A DNA stretch of 64,000 nt from Myroides phaeus (GCF_900099675.1 NZ_FNDQ01000001.1:62001-126000), one strand, 5' to 3'. Counted from the stretch's first letter, positions 26,372-35,426 are shown. The notes: generated from the letters alone by a model not told the origin. Made by a program: numbers and translations.

Positions 26372-27367
26372 TTAATCTAACTTCTCTGTTAACTTTCTAA
26401 ATGTCTTTTTAGGATCTTTTCCATTGTATAAAATATCATACACAGCATTGATAATAGGTGTTTTAGCACCAAAATTCTTATTTAACTCATAAGCACTTTT
26501 CGTTGCATAATATCCTTCAGCAATCATATTCATCTCCATTTGCGCTGACTTTACAGTATATCCTTTACCAATCATGTTACCAAACATTCTGTTTCTAGAA
26601 AACAGAGAGTAACCAGTAACCAGTAAATCGCCTAAATAAGCAGAGTTATTTATATTTCGCTTCATGCGGTGTACTTTCTTAATGAACTTCTTCATCTCAC
26701 GGATAGCGTTACTCATTAATAGAGCTTGGAAGTTATCTCCATACCCTAAACCGTGTGCCATACCACAAGCAATAGCATAAATATTTTTCAACACTGCTGC
26801 ATATTCCGTTCCTACAATATCATCTGTTACTTTAACTTTGATGTAGTGGCTACTTAAACAATCTTCAATCACTTTTGCGTGTACTTCATTTCTACAAGCA
26901 ATAGTCAAGTAAGATAAACGTTCTAAAGCAACTTCCTCAGCGTGACAAGGCCCTGTAATTACAGCAATATTATCATAAGGAATATCATATGTTTTATTAA
27001 AATGCTCACCAACTATCATACTCGTTTCAGGTATAATACCTTTTATTGCAGATATGATAACTTTCCCCTCTAAACTAACGTATAAGCTTTCCATTTCTGG
27101 TGTCAAAAACGCAGATGGAATGGCAAAAATGACGTAGTCCGCATAAGAAACAGCTTTATTGATATCGTTAGTCAACAACAATTGATCAACGTCAAATTCT
27201 ACTGAACTTAAATAATTAGGATTATGATAATTTACTTTTATTTCTTCAATAGCAGTTTCATTACGCATGTACCAAGCAATTTCATTTAGATTCTCACTCA
27301 GCATTTTTACAATAGCAGTAGCCCAGCTTCCACCTCCTATAACCGCAAATTTCGGATAATCACTCAT
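26372..27367 (-). CDS. gpsA: Glycerol-3-phosphate dehydrogenase [NAD(P)+]
   Basis: The 331-residue cytoplasmic enzyme reduces dihydroxyacetone phosphate to sn-glycerol-3-phosphate for phospholipid synthesis. An N-terminal Rossmann motif (VIGGGSWATAI, about 9-19) and the catalytic region with V-L-K-N-I-Y-A-I-A-C-G (the Lys is catalytic) and G-D-L-L-V-T are present. Length is normal. Confidence 0.95.
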   Translation of the reverse strand: MSDYPKFAVIGGGSWATAIVKMLSENLNEIAWYMRNETAIEEIKVNYHNPNYLSSVEFDVDQLLLTNDINKAVSYADYVIFAIPSAFLTPEMESLYVSLEGKVIISAIKGIIPETSMIVGEHFNKTYDIPYDNIAVITGPCHAEEVALERLSYLTIACRNEVHAKVIEDCLSSHYIKVKVTDDIVGTEYAAVLKNIYAIACGMAHGLGYGDNFQALLMSNAIREMKKFIKKVHRMKRNINNSAYLGDLLVTGYSLFSRNRMFGNMIGKGYTVKSAQMEMNMIAEGYYATKSAYELNKNFGAKTPIINAVYDILYNGKDPKKTFRKLTEKLD

Positions 27368-27693
27368 ATTCTAAGATTATTTCTTTGTCAAAAGTAAGTA
27401 AAAAAGATATTGCAAACAATTGAAAACAAAATCCCTTTTAAGCTAATAAATCTAATTTTATTCAACCTAAAACCCGATTATACTGAAACAAAATTAACAA
27501 AAACTACCTAAATCATAATTTTAATGCTCGTATACATCTAATCCATAAATTTAAAACAACAGCATTTATTCCCTTGAAATGGTACTTTTAGAAGATATTA
27601 ACAGCTAAAAGCAAGTTGCAACAATAGAAAAAGCCTTTCTATAATAGATGATCAATAAATCGAGTAACTATTTTAGAAAGGCTAAAAATATCT
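27368..27693. other. Intergenic region with the gpsA promoter and a downstream terminator
   Basis: On the minus strand TACTTTTG (27389-27396) with TTG 20 bases upstream (27417-27419) forms a good Bacteroidota promoter for gpsA. A long-loop hairpin, arms AGCCTTTCTA (27632-27641) and TAGAAAGGCT (27674-27683), lies just after the dehydrogenase gene and reads as its terminator. I saw nothing coding in the rest. Confidence 0.5.
27626..27683 (-). terminator. Long-loop terminator after the iron alcohol dehydrogenase
   Basis: Ten-base perfect arms are separated by 32 bases and followed on the minus strand by a U-rich tract. Confidence 0.55.
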
Positions 27694-28854
27694 TTAGAAA
27701 CTTAATTCTACTATTTCTTTTACTTTATCTACAGTAATATTGTGCTTTTCTCCCATCGCTACCCAACCTCTTTCAGCAAATCTATCAGCGATAAAAGCAC
27801 TCGCTTTTTCAAAATCTTCTGTATAATCTGAAATTTTAGTTTGAATACCTAAAGAATGGAAGAATTCAACCATCGCTTCAATTGCTTCTTTAGCCACTAC
27901 ATCATCATTATCTCCTTGTATATTAAATACACGTCGACCTAATTGAGCTAATTTCTCTTTTTTCGTTTCAAACATTACACGGTATAAGTTTGGCCCTATA
28001 ATCGCAAGTGTACGCCCGTGATCAATACCATATAAAGCAGTTAATTCATGTCCAATAGCATGAGTTACCCAATCCACTTTAACCCCCTTGCTAATTAACC
28101 CATTTAAAGCCATTGTACAGCACCACATATAATTGTTAGCTGCATCATAATTTGTTGGGTCCTCTAAGATTGGTTTTGATACTTCGATCACTGTACTTAA
28201 AATACCTTCAGCAAAGCGATCTTGTAATGGCGCATTCTGAGGAAAAGTCAAGTACTGCTCTAAAACGTGTACAAATGAATCTGCTAACCCATTTGCTATC
28301 TGTCTTTCTGGTAAAGATGCAATTACTTTGGGATCACATACTGAAAACACAGGATATAATGACTCTCCTTCAAATGACAACTTCTCTTTTGTCTTTTCAA
28401 TTGTAACTACTGCACCACAATTCATCTCACTTCCTGTAGCTGGTAAAGTCAAAATAGCCCCGTAAGGCATCGCTTTCCAATCTACTCTCATTTTCTTTTG
28501 AACTATTGCAATAGGATCTCCTTCAAAATATACAGCAGCTGAAATAAACTTAACACCATCAATTACACTTCCTCCACCTACTCCAAGAATGAAATCAACT
28601 CCTTCTGCTTTGATGATATCTACAGCTTTTACAACTGTTTCAAAACGAGGATTAGGTTCTATACCTCCAAATTCCACAACATCAAAACCTTGTAAAGCTT
28701 CTTTTACTTGATCGTAAACTCCATTCTTAAAAATACTTCCTCCTCCATAAGCTATTAATACCTTAGCATTAGCAGGAATATAATTTTTAATTTCTCCTAT
28801 TTGTCCCTCACCATATAACAATCTGGTTGGGTTATATAACTCAAAATTCAACAT
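27694..28854 (-). CDS. Iron-containing alcohol dehydrogenase (YqhD/butanol dehydrogenase type)
   Basis: The 386-residue enzyme has the NAD(P)-binding GVGGGSVIDG (91-100) and predicted iron ligands Asp192, His196 (A-D-S-F-V-H), His265 and His279 (G-I-D-H-G-R-T). The group reduces short-chain aldehydes, often with NADPH, in fermentation or detoxification. It lies downstream of nadD on the same strand, but a terminator at 28884-28913 separates them. Confidence 0.9.
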   Translation of the reverse strand: MLNFELYNPTRLLYGEGQIGEIKNYIPANAKVLIAYGGGSIFKNGVYDQVKEALQGFDVVEFGGIEPNPRFETVVKAVDIIKAEGVDFILGVGGGSVIDGVKFISAAVYFEGDPIAIVQKKMRVDWKAMPYGAILTLPATGSEMNCGAVVTIEKTKEKLSFEGESLYPVFSVCDPKVIASLPERQIANGLADSFVHVLEQYLTFPQNAPLQDRFAEGILSTVIEVSKPILEDPTNYDAANNYMWCCTMALNGLISKGVKVDWVTHAIGHELTALYGIDHGRTLAIIGPNLYRVMFETKKEKLAQLGRRVFNIQGDNDDVVAKEAIEAMVEFFHSLGIQTKISDYTEDFEKASAFIADRFAERGWVAMGEKHNITVDKVKEIVELSF

Positions 28855-28883
28855 ATCTTCTTTACTTTTTTATTTACTATAAA

Positions 28884-28913
28884 AATAAAAAAAGGAATGC
28901 ATAAGCATTCCCT
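28884..28913 (-). terminator. Terminator of the yicC-gmk-nadD operon
   Basis: GGAATGC (28894-28900) and GCATTCC (28905-28911) form a stem with a four-base loop, followed on the minus strand by U residues. Confidence 0.65.
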
Positions 28914-28937
28914 TTTCTTCGTTATAATTATTATAAT

Positions 28938-29525
28938 TTATTTTTTATAAAATAGATTATGATCAATGTATTTCCACACCTCTTTATCTAACAGAGGTTG
29001 CACGTTTTTACCTTCTTTAATTGAATCTCTGATAAATGTAGCTGAAATCTCCATAATAGGAGCATTTTCAATTAAGTGTACACTTGGATGACTCAAAAGT
29101 GGATTGTCTTCTTGTTTATCACTAAATACGCGCGGATACACGTAAAGAGAATAACGATCTAACAATACTTCATAATTTTTCCATTTCGGTAAAGAATCCA
29201 AATTATCTTGCCCCATAATTAAAGCAAACTCATACTTTGGAAAACGTTCGTGCAAATATGCCATTGTATTTACCGTATAATTCGGTTGTGGCAAATTAAA
29301 TTCTATATCCGAAGGTCTGATGTGGTCATAATCAGCTGTTGCTAAATTAACCATGTGCATACGATGAAAATCTTCTAACAATCCCTTCTTTTTTTTCAAC
29401 GGACTATGTGGTGTTACCACCATCCAAACCTCATCAAGATCAGTAAACTGAACTAAGTGATTGGCAATAACTAAATGTCCAATGTGAATAGGGTTAAAAG
29501 TTCCAAAATACAATCCAACCTTCAT
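28938..29525 (-). CDS. nadD: Nicotinate-nucleotide adenylyltransferase
   Basis: The 195-residue enzyme converts nicotinate mononucleotide and ATP to deamido-NAD. G-T-F-N-P-I-H-I-G-H near the N-terminus is the nucleotidyltransferase HxGH motif, and the C-terminal I-S-A-T-F-I-R-D-S-I matches the ISST-like signature. It is the third gene of a yicC-gmk-nadD operon, 12 bases after gmk. Confidence 0.95.
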   Translation of the reverse strand: MKVGLYFGTFNPIHIGHLVIANHLVQFTDLDEVWMVVTPHSPLKKKKGLLEDFHRMHMVNLATADYDHIRPSDIEFNLPQPNYTVNTMAYLHERFPKYEFALIMGQDNLDSLPKWKNYEVLLDRYSLYVYPRVFSDKQEDNPLLSHPSVHLIENAPIMEISATFIRDSIKEGKNVQPLLDKEVWKYIDHNLFYKK

Positions 29526-29537
29526 AAACTAAAATCC

Positions 29538-30107
29538 TTATTTAATAAATTCTTTCACTAATTGATAAGCCTCTTCTTTAGCTGTATCTAAATCATAGTT
29601 TTTGATAATCATATCAAATTGCGGTGCTGTTGCTAACTCTACAGATGCTTTTGCAATACGCATATTGATTTTATCTTCACTTTCAGTAGAACGTTTCTTT
29701 AAGCGAATTTTAAGCTCATCAATACTTGGTGGCTTAACAAAAACTGCTAAAGTTTCGTCTGGAAACTTACGTTTAATACGCAACCCTCCTGCTACATCAA
29801 TATCAAAAATAACATTTTTCCCTAAGGCCCAAATTCTCTCTACTTCTGATTTTAAAGTTCCATAGAAATTATCTCTATAAACCTCTTCCCATTCTAAGAA
29901 ATCTTCTCCTTTAATATGCGTTTTAAAATCATCTAAAGATAAAAAGTAATAGTCCTCTCCGTGTACTTCTTCACCTCTCGGCGCACGAGATGTACAAGAA
30001 ATAGAGAATGCCAAATTCAAATCTTGTTGCTCTAATAAATATCTAACTATGGTAGTCTTTCCAGACCCTGATGGAGCTGAAAATACTATAAGCTTACCTT
30101 TTTTCAT
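29538..30107 (-). CDS. gmk: Guanylate kinase
   Basis: The 189-residue enzyme phosphorylates GMP to GDP. The P-loop SAPSGSGKTT (10-19) and the GMP-binding segment S-C-T-S-R-A-P-R-G-E are both present. It lies 30 bases after yicC and 12 before nadD. Confidence 0.97.
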   Translation of the reverse strand: MKKGKLIVFSAPSGSGKTTIVRYLLEQQDLNLAFSISCTSRAPRGEEVHGEDYYFLSLDDFKTHIKGEDFLEWEEVYRDNFYGTLKSEVERIWALGKNVIFDIDVAGGLRIKRKFPDETLAVFVKPPSIDELKIRLKKRSTESEDKINMRIAKASVELATAPQFDMIIKNYDLDTAKEEAYQLVKEFIK

Positions 30108-30137
30108 AAATATTGCGTCGTCTTGTTTTATATTCTA

Positions 30138-30998
30138 TTAAAGAACGTTTAATACTTGTTCTTTAATTTTTTCTAACTCGTCTTTCATTCTTACTACAAA
30201 CTTCTGCATTTCAGCATGATTTGATTTTGAACCCATCGTATTAATCTCACGTCCCATTTCCTGAGCAATGAATCCTAATTTACGACCATTCGCTTCAGCT
30301 CCTTCTAATGTTTCAATAAAGTAATCTAAATGTTTAGACAAACGCACCTTCTCTTCTGTAATATCCATTTTCTCAAGATAGTAAATCACCTCTTGCTCAA
30401 AACGATTCTCATCAATTGTCAATTGCAATTCAGCTAAGTTAGAACGTAAACGTTCTTTAACAGTTAAGATACGCTCACTATCAAGAACAGCTACTTCATT
30501 CATATACTCACGAATATTAGCAACTCTTTTTCTAAAGTCAGCTTCTAATGACCCTCCTTCACTAATACGAAATTCTTTCATATTACTAATGGCTTCTTTT
30601 ATTACTTTTTCAATCTCTGTCCACTCATTCTCATCTAATTCCACACGTTCTACTTTCAATGCATCTGGCATACGAACAGCCATTTTCATCAATTCTGTTG
30701 CATCTCCATTTGGAATAATTTCTTTCATTTGATTGATATATGAAAGTACAATCGGGCCATTAATCTTGTTTGAAGTTTCTTCTGCTGTGATCTCGCAAAA
30801 CAATGAAAAGTCAACCTTCCCTCTTTCTAACTCTTGTGCAATTATGTTGCGTAGAGGAAGTTCTTTCTCTCTATAAGTTTGAGGTAAACGTACATTTAAG
30901 TCTAAACTTTTACTGTTAAGTGATTTTACTTCAACTGTGATTTTTTTTGTTGGTAACTGCAAACTCGCTTTACCAAACCCTGTCATCGAATGTATCAT
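30138..30998 (-). CDS. yicC: YicC-family endoribonuclease-like protein
   Basis: At 286 residues it begins M-I-H-S-M-T-G-F-G-K, the family hallmark, and ends with a helical DUF1732 region (LGFIAQEMGREINTMGSKS). YicC proteins are reported endoribonucleases in E. coli. Linkage to gmk is common across bacteria. A promoter-like TACCTTTG lies on the minus strand at 31019-31026. Confidence 0.93.
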   Translation of the reverse strand: MIHSMTGFGKASLQLPTKKITVEVKSLNSKSLDLNVRLPQTYREKELPLRNIIAQELERGKVDFSLFCEITAEETSNKINGPIVLSYINQMKEIIPNGDATELMKMAVRMPDALKVERVELDENEWTEIEKVIKEAISNMKEFRISEGGSLEADFRKRVANIREYMNEVAVLDSERILTVKERLRSNLAELQLTIDENRFEQEVIYYLEKMDITEEKVRLSKHLDYFIETLEGAEANGRKLGFIAQEMGREINTMGSKSNHAEMQKFVVRMKDELEKIKEQVLNVL

Positions 30999-31018
30999 AT
31001 TCTAAAAAATAATAGGTG

Positions 31019-31026
31019 CAAAGGTA
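31019..31026 (-). promoter_or_regulatory. Predicted -7 element for yicC-gmk-nadD
   Basis: On the minus strand it reads TACCTTTG, 21 bases before the yicC ATG; no clear -33 element. Confidence 0.45.
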
Positions 31027-31178
31027 AGAAAAACAACACTAACTAACTTATAAATAGGACAAAATACTACTGTTTTAAACCTAATTAAACACAACTTAAA
31101 GTAATTATCATAAAATAATCTACCTTTTTTTAATGAGTAATCTTAATACTATATTCCTCAAACTAAAAATACGCAAAC

Positions 31179-31210
31179 AAAAAAAGGAGAGTTTAAGCTC
31201 TCCTTTTTTA
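31179..31210 (-). terminator. Terminator of the lipoprotein pair
   Basis: Eleven-base arms AAAAAGGAGAG and CTCTCCTTTTT (31181-31191, 31198-31208) enclose a six-base loop. A close relative of this hairpin occurs at 34234-34263 with no gene attached. Confidence 0.75.
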
Positions 31211-31247
31211 ATAAGTACCAAAATCATGATATTCAAAAAATAAATAT

Positions 31248-32153
31248 CTACCAGATTCCAAAAACATCTTTATTATCTGTATAAGTAAATTTAAGCTCTG
31301 ACTTTTTAGTCTGATCAACTAATACTCCAAAGATCATATACGTACCATCTTTATTATCTTTAATTTCAATTCTCGTGTTTTTAGTATCATCAGCTACAAA
31401 ATAAGCCTCTTTCCCTTTGTCATCAATATCAACCCAAGCTGTTCCTTCAAAATTTGCCTCTCCATTAGCATCTTTTTTGTGCTTTCCTATATAATACATC
31501 ATATCTGTTAATCCTGTACCATTCGTAAAAAAGGGTGTCACAACTCCAAAAGGTACTTTAAATCTATTTTTATCTTTTGCTTTACCTAAAGGATAACTTG
31601 TATAAACCCAAAGTAAAATATCAATTTGTCCTTTACTTCCATTTTCTTTCATCGCATCACTTGATAAAATTATATTAGTTCTATAATAACCTGATGCATC
31701 ATCTAATTCATCATACTTTAAAAAACCATCTTTTAACACTAAGACATCGTCTACAACTTTTTCTAAAGTCTTAAATGTTACTTTCTTTAAAACTACAGCT
31801 TTACTTTTAACCAGTCCTACAACAGCAATTTCATACTCTGTATTTGCCTCTAAATCTCCAAGAATAACTTCTTGTTTTTCTTGTACTGGCAATTCTTTTC
31901 CTTCTTTTAAAACTTCTGCCTCTCCCAAAGATCCTTTTTCTTTAGGAGCATATAGGTACATTATCTTTTCAATGTTTTTTGCAACCACTGTAACACTTGC
32001 CTGAACTTCTTCAGTTTTTGTCACTTCTAACTCTACTAAAGCAGTAGCATTTCCTGTATCTACTATAACCTCTTTATTATTATCGTCACTTGAACAACTT
32101 ACAAAAGCACTTGTAATTATTGCCAAGAACATTACCATCATTTTATTTTTCAT
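31248..32153 (-). CDS. Hypothetical lipoprotein with one Fn3-like module
   Basis: The 301-residue lipoprotein has Cys20 in F-V-S-C-S-S-D-D-N-N; the serine/aspartate-rich residues after the Cys resemble the signal that sends lipoproteins to the surface in Bacteroidota. Residues about 40-130 form a beta-rich module ending N-T-E-Y-E-I-A-V-V-G-L-V-K-S-K, related to the module in the upstream gene. The C-terminal 170 residues are unlike it. It is 41 bases downstream of that gene and probably cotranscribed. Function unknown. Confidence 0.75.
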   Translation of the reverse strand: MKNKMMVMFLAIITSAFVSCSSDDNNKEVIVDTGNATALVELEVTKTEEVQASVTVVAKNIEKIMYLYAPKEKGSLGEAEVLKEGKELPVQEKQEVILGDLEANTEYEIAVVGLVKSKAVVLKKVTFKTLEKVVDDVLVLKDGFLKYDELDDASGYYRTNIILSSDAMKENGSKGQIDILLWVYTSYPLGKAKDKNRFKVPFGVVTPFFTNGTGLTDMMYYIGKHKKDANGEANFEGTAWVDIDDKGKEAYFVADDTKNTRIEIKDNKDGTYMIFGVLVDQTKKSELKFTYTDNKDVFGIW

Positions 32154-32194
32154 TATTCTATATTTGGTTTTAATTTGTATTTTAAACTAGCTAA

Positions 32195-33316
32195 TTAGTA
32201 TGGAGTTACAGAAACATTTCCTTTGTAAACTCCTTTAAACTCCTCATCATTATCGCGAAAAATATCTATAGTGATTGTATAATTATTCTTTTCTTTTTCA
32301 ACAACAATAGTTCCCAATTCTAAATCTGTGATTTCTTTCCCTGTCTTTAAATTTTTAATTGAATAATGTCCTACTGTTCCATCTGTTGCTTCATCACTAT
32401 CCCAAGCAGCATAAAAATATTTTCCTATTGGTAATGTTCTTAAATCTTCTGACAGTGAACCTATTTCGAAATTTGCTTCCCACTCACTATTTTTTAAAGT
32501 CATAACATAAATAGAAATCCATCCTGCATTTTCAGACATAACCTCAATAGTTTGAAAATTAATCCTTCCATCAGCAGATACTTCTGCAACTTTCGTTTTA
32601 ATTTCAGATTCAACTATTTTATTTACTCCTAACTCAGACTCAACAACAGCATATATTTTATAATCGGTATTAGATGAAAGTTTTTCGAATTTAAATGTAG
32701 ATTCTCCTTTTAAATTATCAATCTTCTTGCCTTTACTTTTTATCTGTTCTGCAGTTGGTTTTTCGCTTGAGGGAACAACAATACAACTTCCTCCTATCCC
32801 ATTTTCTGTTACAATTTTAAAACTTACTGATTCAGAAGTACTCATTATATCAGAAATTACAAGTGACACTTCTTTCTTAATTTCTTCTAAAGTTGAAATT
32901 AAAACAGGTTCCTTCAAAGCAACATAATTTCCTTCTTTTGTTTTAGCAGCAGCAGCTATAACATATTCTGTTGCACTGTGTAATTCTTTTAAAACAACAA
33001 TTTCAGAGGCAGTTTTATATACACTACCTTCTTTAAATATTTTCTCAGCTGTAATAATTGGTAATACTCCTTTAGTTTGATTAACATCGACGAAATAAGC
33101 CATTTCAACGGCCCCCTTTGATTCAAGAGAAAATTGAATCTCATTCACAGAAACATCTTTGACTTCAATAGACACAGAAGATTCAACTCCTACCTCAGGC
33201 TTTTCAATAATTGAAGGAGCTACGATACTATTATCATCGCTTGAACAACCAACTACTACAGACATAGAAGTTAAAACTGTCATAGCTGCAAAAACATTAC
33301 GAATACTTTTTTTCAT
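32195..33316 (-). CDS. Hypothetical lipoprotein with two Fn3-like modules
   Basis: The 373-residue lipoprotein has its Cys in V-V-G-C-S-S-D-D-N-S. Two successive modules (about 45-145 and 148-245) end with similar strands: S-A-T-E-Y-V-I-A-A-A-A-K-T-K-E-G in the first, N-T-D-Y-K-I-Y-A-V-V-E-S in the second. The C-terminal ~125 residues (GRINFQTIEVMSENAGWISI) form a separate beta-rich region. Probably a surface adhesive or binding lipoprotein; no function can be assigned. Confidence 0.75.
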   Translation of the reverse strand: MKKSIRNVFAAMTVLTSMSVVVGCSSDDNSIVAPSIIEKPEVGVESSVSIEVKDVSVNEIQFSLESKGAVEMAYFVDVNQTKGVLPIITAEKIFKEGSVYKTASEIVVLKELHSATEYVIAAAAKTKEGNYVALKEPVLISTLEEIKKEVSLVISDIMSTSESVSFKIVTENGIGGSCIVVPSSEKPTAEQIKSKGKKIDNLKGESTFKFEKLSSNTDYKIYAVVESELGVNKIVESEIKTKVAEVSADGRINFQTIEVMSENAGWISIYVMTLKNSEWEANFEIGSLSEDLRTLPIGKYFYAAWDSDEATDGTVGHYSIKNLKTGKEITDLELGTIVVEKEKNNYTITIDIFRDNDEEFKGVYKGNVSVTPY

Positions 33317-33375
33317 ATTTTATATTTGTTTTGATTAACCTATCTATCACCTCTCTTGTTTTATAAATATTTTAA

Positions 33376-33409
33376 CAAAAATAGGCGCCGCCAAAAAAAC
33401 ACATATCAA
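33376..33409 (-). promoter_or_regulatory. Predicted promoter of the lipoprotein pair
   Basis: On the minus strand TTG (33407-33409), a 23-base spacer and TATTTTTG (33376-33383) match TTG-N17-23-TAnnTTTG, 60 bases before the start codon. Confidence 0.5.
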
Positions 33410-33621
33410 TGTTTATTTTACAAATAAATACTAAAAACAAACAATAGTTCATTTTTAACACATACAAATATGATTATTATTATTTAAATAGAAAAGAACG
33501 AAATTTAAATTTATTAATTTTATCTTAAAATAAACAATTTAAAATTAACAAAATCTGAGAATTAAGCACGAATATTGGTTACCTAAAAAAGAAAAGACCT
33601 CATCTCTGCACCCTCTATGTA

Positions 33622-33981
33622 TCATCTAAAATGCTTTATTTTCTCGTGGAAGGATTCAGCAAAAGCGTTCGTACTTCTATCATTTAAGTAATTAATAGTT
33701 TCTAAATAATGTATTTCGAAAGTCTTTAAAATGGTATTAGAGAAGTATGATTAACATAATTAAACCAATGAGCTATTTTAGAAATAGATACTTGTTCTTT
33801 CTTTTTGATCTTCAGTCCAATTATATTGACTTTTGTATAGTAGATGACTAGACCTAGCTAGTAATTGTTTCTTAGTATCTCGATTAACTAAAAGAATAGA
33901 CTTTAAAATACTGTTATTACTAGCTTCTTTTATACTTGTTTTGGACAAGTACCACACAACTACCACACAACTACCACACAA
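33622..33981 (-). pseudogene. Relic of an ISL3-family (ISAon1-like) transposase, C-terminal part
   Basis: Minus-strand translation gives LLYKSQYNWTEDQKERTSIYF (about 33778-33850), then after a frame change KIAHWFNYVNHTSLIPF, then after another KTFEIHYLETINYLNDRSTN continuing AFAESFHEKIKHFR and a stop at 33622. The NDRSTN-AFAESFHEKIK segment matches the conserved N-R-S-T-N-A-x-A-E-S-F-N-A-K-I-K end of ISL3-type DDE transposases. About 30-40 residues expected between WTEDQKERTSI and KIAHWF are missing, and there are at least two frame breaks, so this is a dead remnant. No terminal inverted repeats were recognised. Confidence 0.75.
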
Positions 33982-34033
33982 CTACCAGACACCTTCGGTA
34001 AAAAGGCTTTTTTCCGAGCCTATGTGGTACTTG
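33946..34033. repeat. 11-bp tandem repeat bracketed by an inverted repeat
   Basis: TACCACACAAC occurs three times in perfect tandem (33950-33960, 33961-33971, 33972-33982), followed by a degenerate fourth unit TACCAGACACC (33983-33993). An 11-bp inverted repeat, CAAGTACCACA (33946-33956) and TGTGGTACTTG (34023-34033), flanks the array. It overlaps the upstream end of the transposase relic. Confidence 0.7.
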
Positions 34034-34778
34034 ACTGGTAAATGCCTCGAACATGGTCTGTTTAAAACTATGCTTTGATATGTTCTGTATTACAAGTACA
34101 ATCCAATGCATTATATTTTAAATCTTCGTTTATTTTGTTTCATATAAAAAAGTGATGTTTATGCTTAGTCCCCAACTTTTTCGTCTGATCCTTTAAATCT
34201 TAAGAAAAAACAATGGATAAATACATATTAAACAAAAAAAGGAGAGCTAAGCTCTCCTTTTTTATTTCATTCCTACTCTATTTTCAGTTTCATTACGTTC
34301 ATAGGAACTAACCAAAACAACCATAACTGAGAATATAACTTCCTTTGTCCTTATTAGACCACCACAATCTACAAAGTCAGTATTGTATTCAATATTGTAA
34401 TGAAACCTACAGAATTAAATTTTTCAAACCTTAAAAAACAAAAAACAAACCACTTTAATCTCTCCTCATTTAATTTAATTCACAATACACTCAAAAAACA
34501 CTTGTATTTTCTTTTCTTTTTAAAAAGGATTCATAGCAATTCTTCCCTTTTCGTATACTTAAGACACATAGTAACGTAAAAAGTCACACCTTATTTAAAC
34601 ATTTCTTTATTTTTTTTCACAAACACCTAATATTAAGAACATTATATATAAAAAAATATTTCATTTAAAGCAGTTAGTACTCTAAATAACACTTTTACTC
34701 CTTACATTATTCCATTTTATTTCTTTCAAAAAGTATTTTCATAAGAGATTAGATAACTAAACCTCTTTTTATTCCAAT
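34034..34778. other. Gene-poor AT-rich stretch
   Basis: No intact reading frame, RNA gene or mobile element end was recognised. The only structured element is the orphan terminator-like hairpin at 34234-34263. With the transposase relic next to it, the region looks like a decayed insertion site. Confidence 0.4.
34234..34263. terminator. Orphan terminator-like hairpin
   Basis: GGAGAGC (34241-34247) and GCTCTCC (34251-34257) enclose a three-base loop and are flanked by A-run and T-run, nearly the same sequence as the lipoprotein terminator at 31179-31210. No gene ends here on either strand. Confidence 0.55.
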
Positions 34779-34817
34779 AAAAAAAGTCGACAATACAAAT
34801 AATGCAATGTCGACTTT
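34779..34817 (-). terminator. Terminator of the trhO-trhP-fdx-arsC operon
   Basis: Arms AAAGTCGACA (34783-34792) and TGTCGACTTT (34808-34817) are followed on the minus strand by a U-run. Confidence 0.75.
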
Positions 34818-34841
34818 GATATTATATACTTAAAAGGTTGC

Positions 34842-35195
34842 TTATAACGCAGCTTTCTTCTTTGCTTTTTCAATTACTTTAGCACTGTTTCCAACAAAAA
34901 TTTCATCTCCAATGAAAATAACAGGTCTACTTAAAAAAGTATAGTGCTCTAATAGTAAATCTTTATAGTCTTCCTCTTGTAGATTTTTACTTTTCAACTC
35001 TCTATTCTTGTACAATTGTGAACGTTTATTAAAAAGCAATTCATAACTTCCTACTTTTACATACATTTCCTCTAACTGTTCAGCTGTAATTGGATCCTTT
35101 TTAATCTCTTGTAATTCAAAAGTATCAATCGCTGGCATTTCGCTCAAAATGCGTTTACAAGTACTACATGTACTTAAATAATATATTTTTTTCAT
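34842..35195 (-). CDS. ArsC/Spx-family thioredoxin-fold protein
   Basis: The 117-residue protein has the redox motif C-S-T-C-K-R (Cys10, Cys13) followed by the ArsC-type fold, with R-P-V-I-F-I-G near residue 90. Members include glutaredoxin-dependent arsenate reductases and Spx regulators; the CxxC motif is found in Spx and in some ArsC relatives. It starts immediately after the ferredoxin stop codon, as the last gene of the trhO-trhP-ferredoxin operon, which suggests a thiol-redox role linked to those enzymes rather than arsenic resistance (inference). Confidence 0.85.
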   Translation of the reverse strand: MKKIYYLSTCSTCKRILSEMPAIDTFELQEIKKDPITAEQLEEMYVKVGSYELLFNKRSQLYKNRELKSKNLQEEDYKDLLLEHYTFLSRPVIFIGDEIFVGNSAKVIEKAKKKAAL

Positions 35196-35426
35196 CTAAA
35201 TATCTTTAACTTTAATTATGTGTACAGGACATACTTTCTCAGCCTGTTCACAGCTATCTAAGATAGTATAATCTGGCGATTTTAAAGTATGAAACCCCTT
35301 ATTGTTTACAGACTTCAACAAAACTGTTTTCCCGTCCTTTTTAGACATCTGAAATTGCTTTGGTGCTACCTCAACACAATAATTACAACCGATACATTTA
35401 TCTCTTTGTAAAGTAACAACAATCAT
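35196..35426 (-). CDS. Small ferredoxin with one [4Fe-4S]-type cluster
   Basis: The 76-residue protein has C-I-G-C-N-Y-C (Cys11, Cys14, Cys17) and a distant C-P at Cys66; Cys59 is an extra cysteine. This is the single-cluster arrangement in which Cys66 is the fourth ligand. Its ATG overlaps the stop codon of the U32 gene (TAATG), so translation is coupled. It is a likely electron donor for the neighbouring Fe-S enzyme. Confidence 0.88.
   Translation of the reverse strand: MIVVTLQRDKCIGCNYCVEVAPKQFQMSKKDGKTVLLKSVNNKGFHTLKSPDYTILDSCEQAEKVCPVHIIKVKDI

Noticed and set aside
33778..33981. 67-residue minus-strand ORF as a novel small gene
   Set aside because: Its sequence (Y-N-W-T-E-D-Q-K-E-R) and the following frame-shifted segments match the C-terminal part of an ISL3-type transposase, so it is a relic; its N-terminus is encoded by the 11-bp tandem repeat.
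33950..33993. CRISPR-like array
   Set aside because: The 11-bp units are directly abutting with no spacers, so this is a simple tandem repeat.
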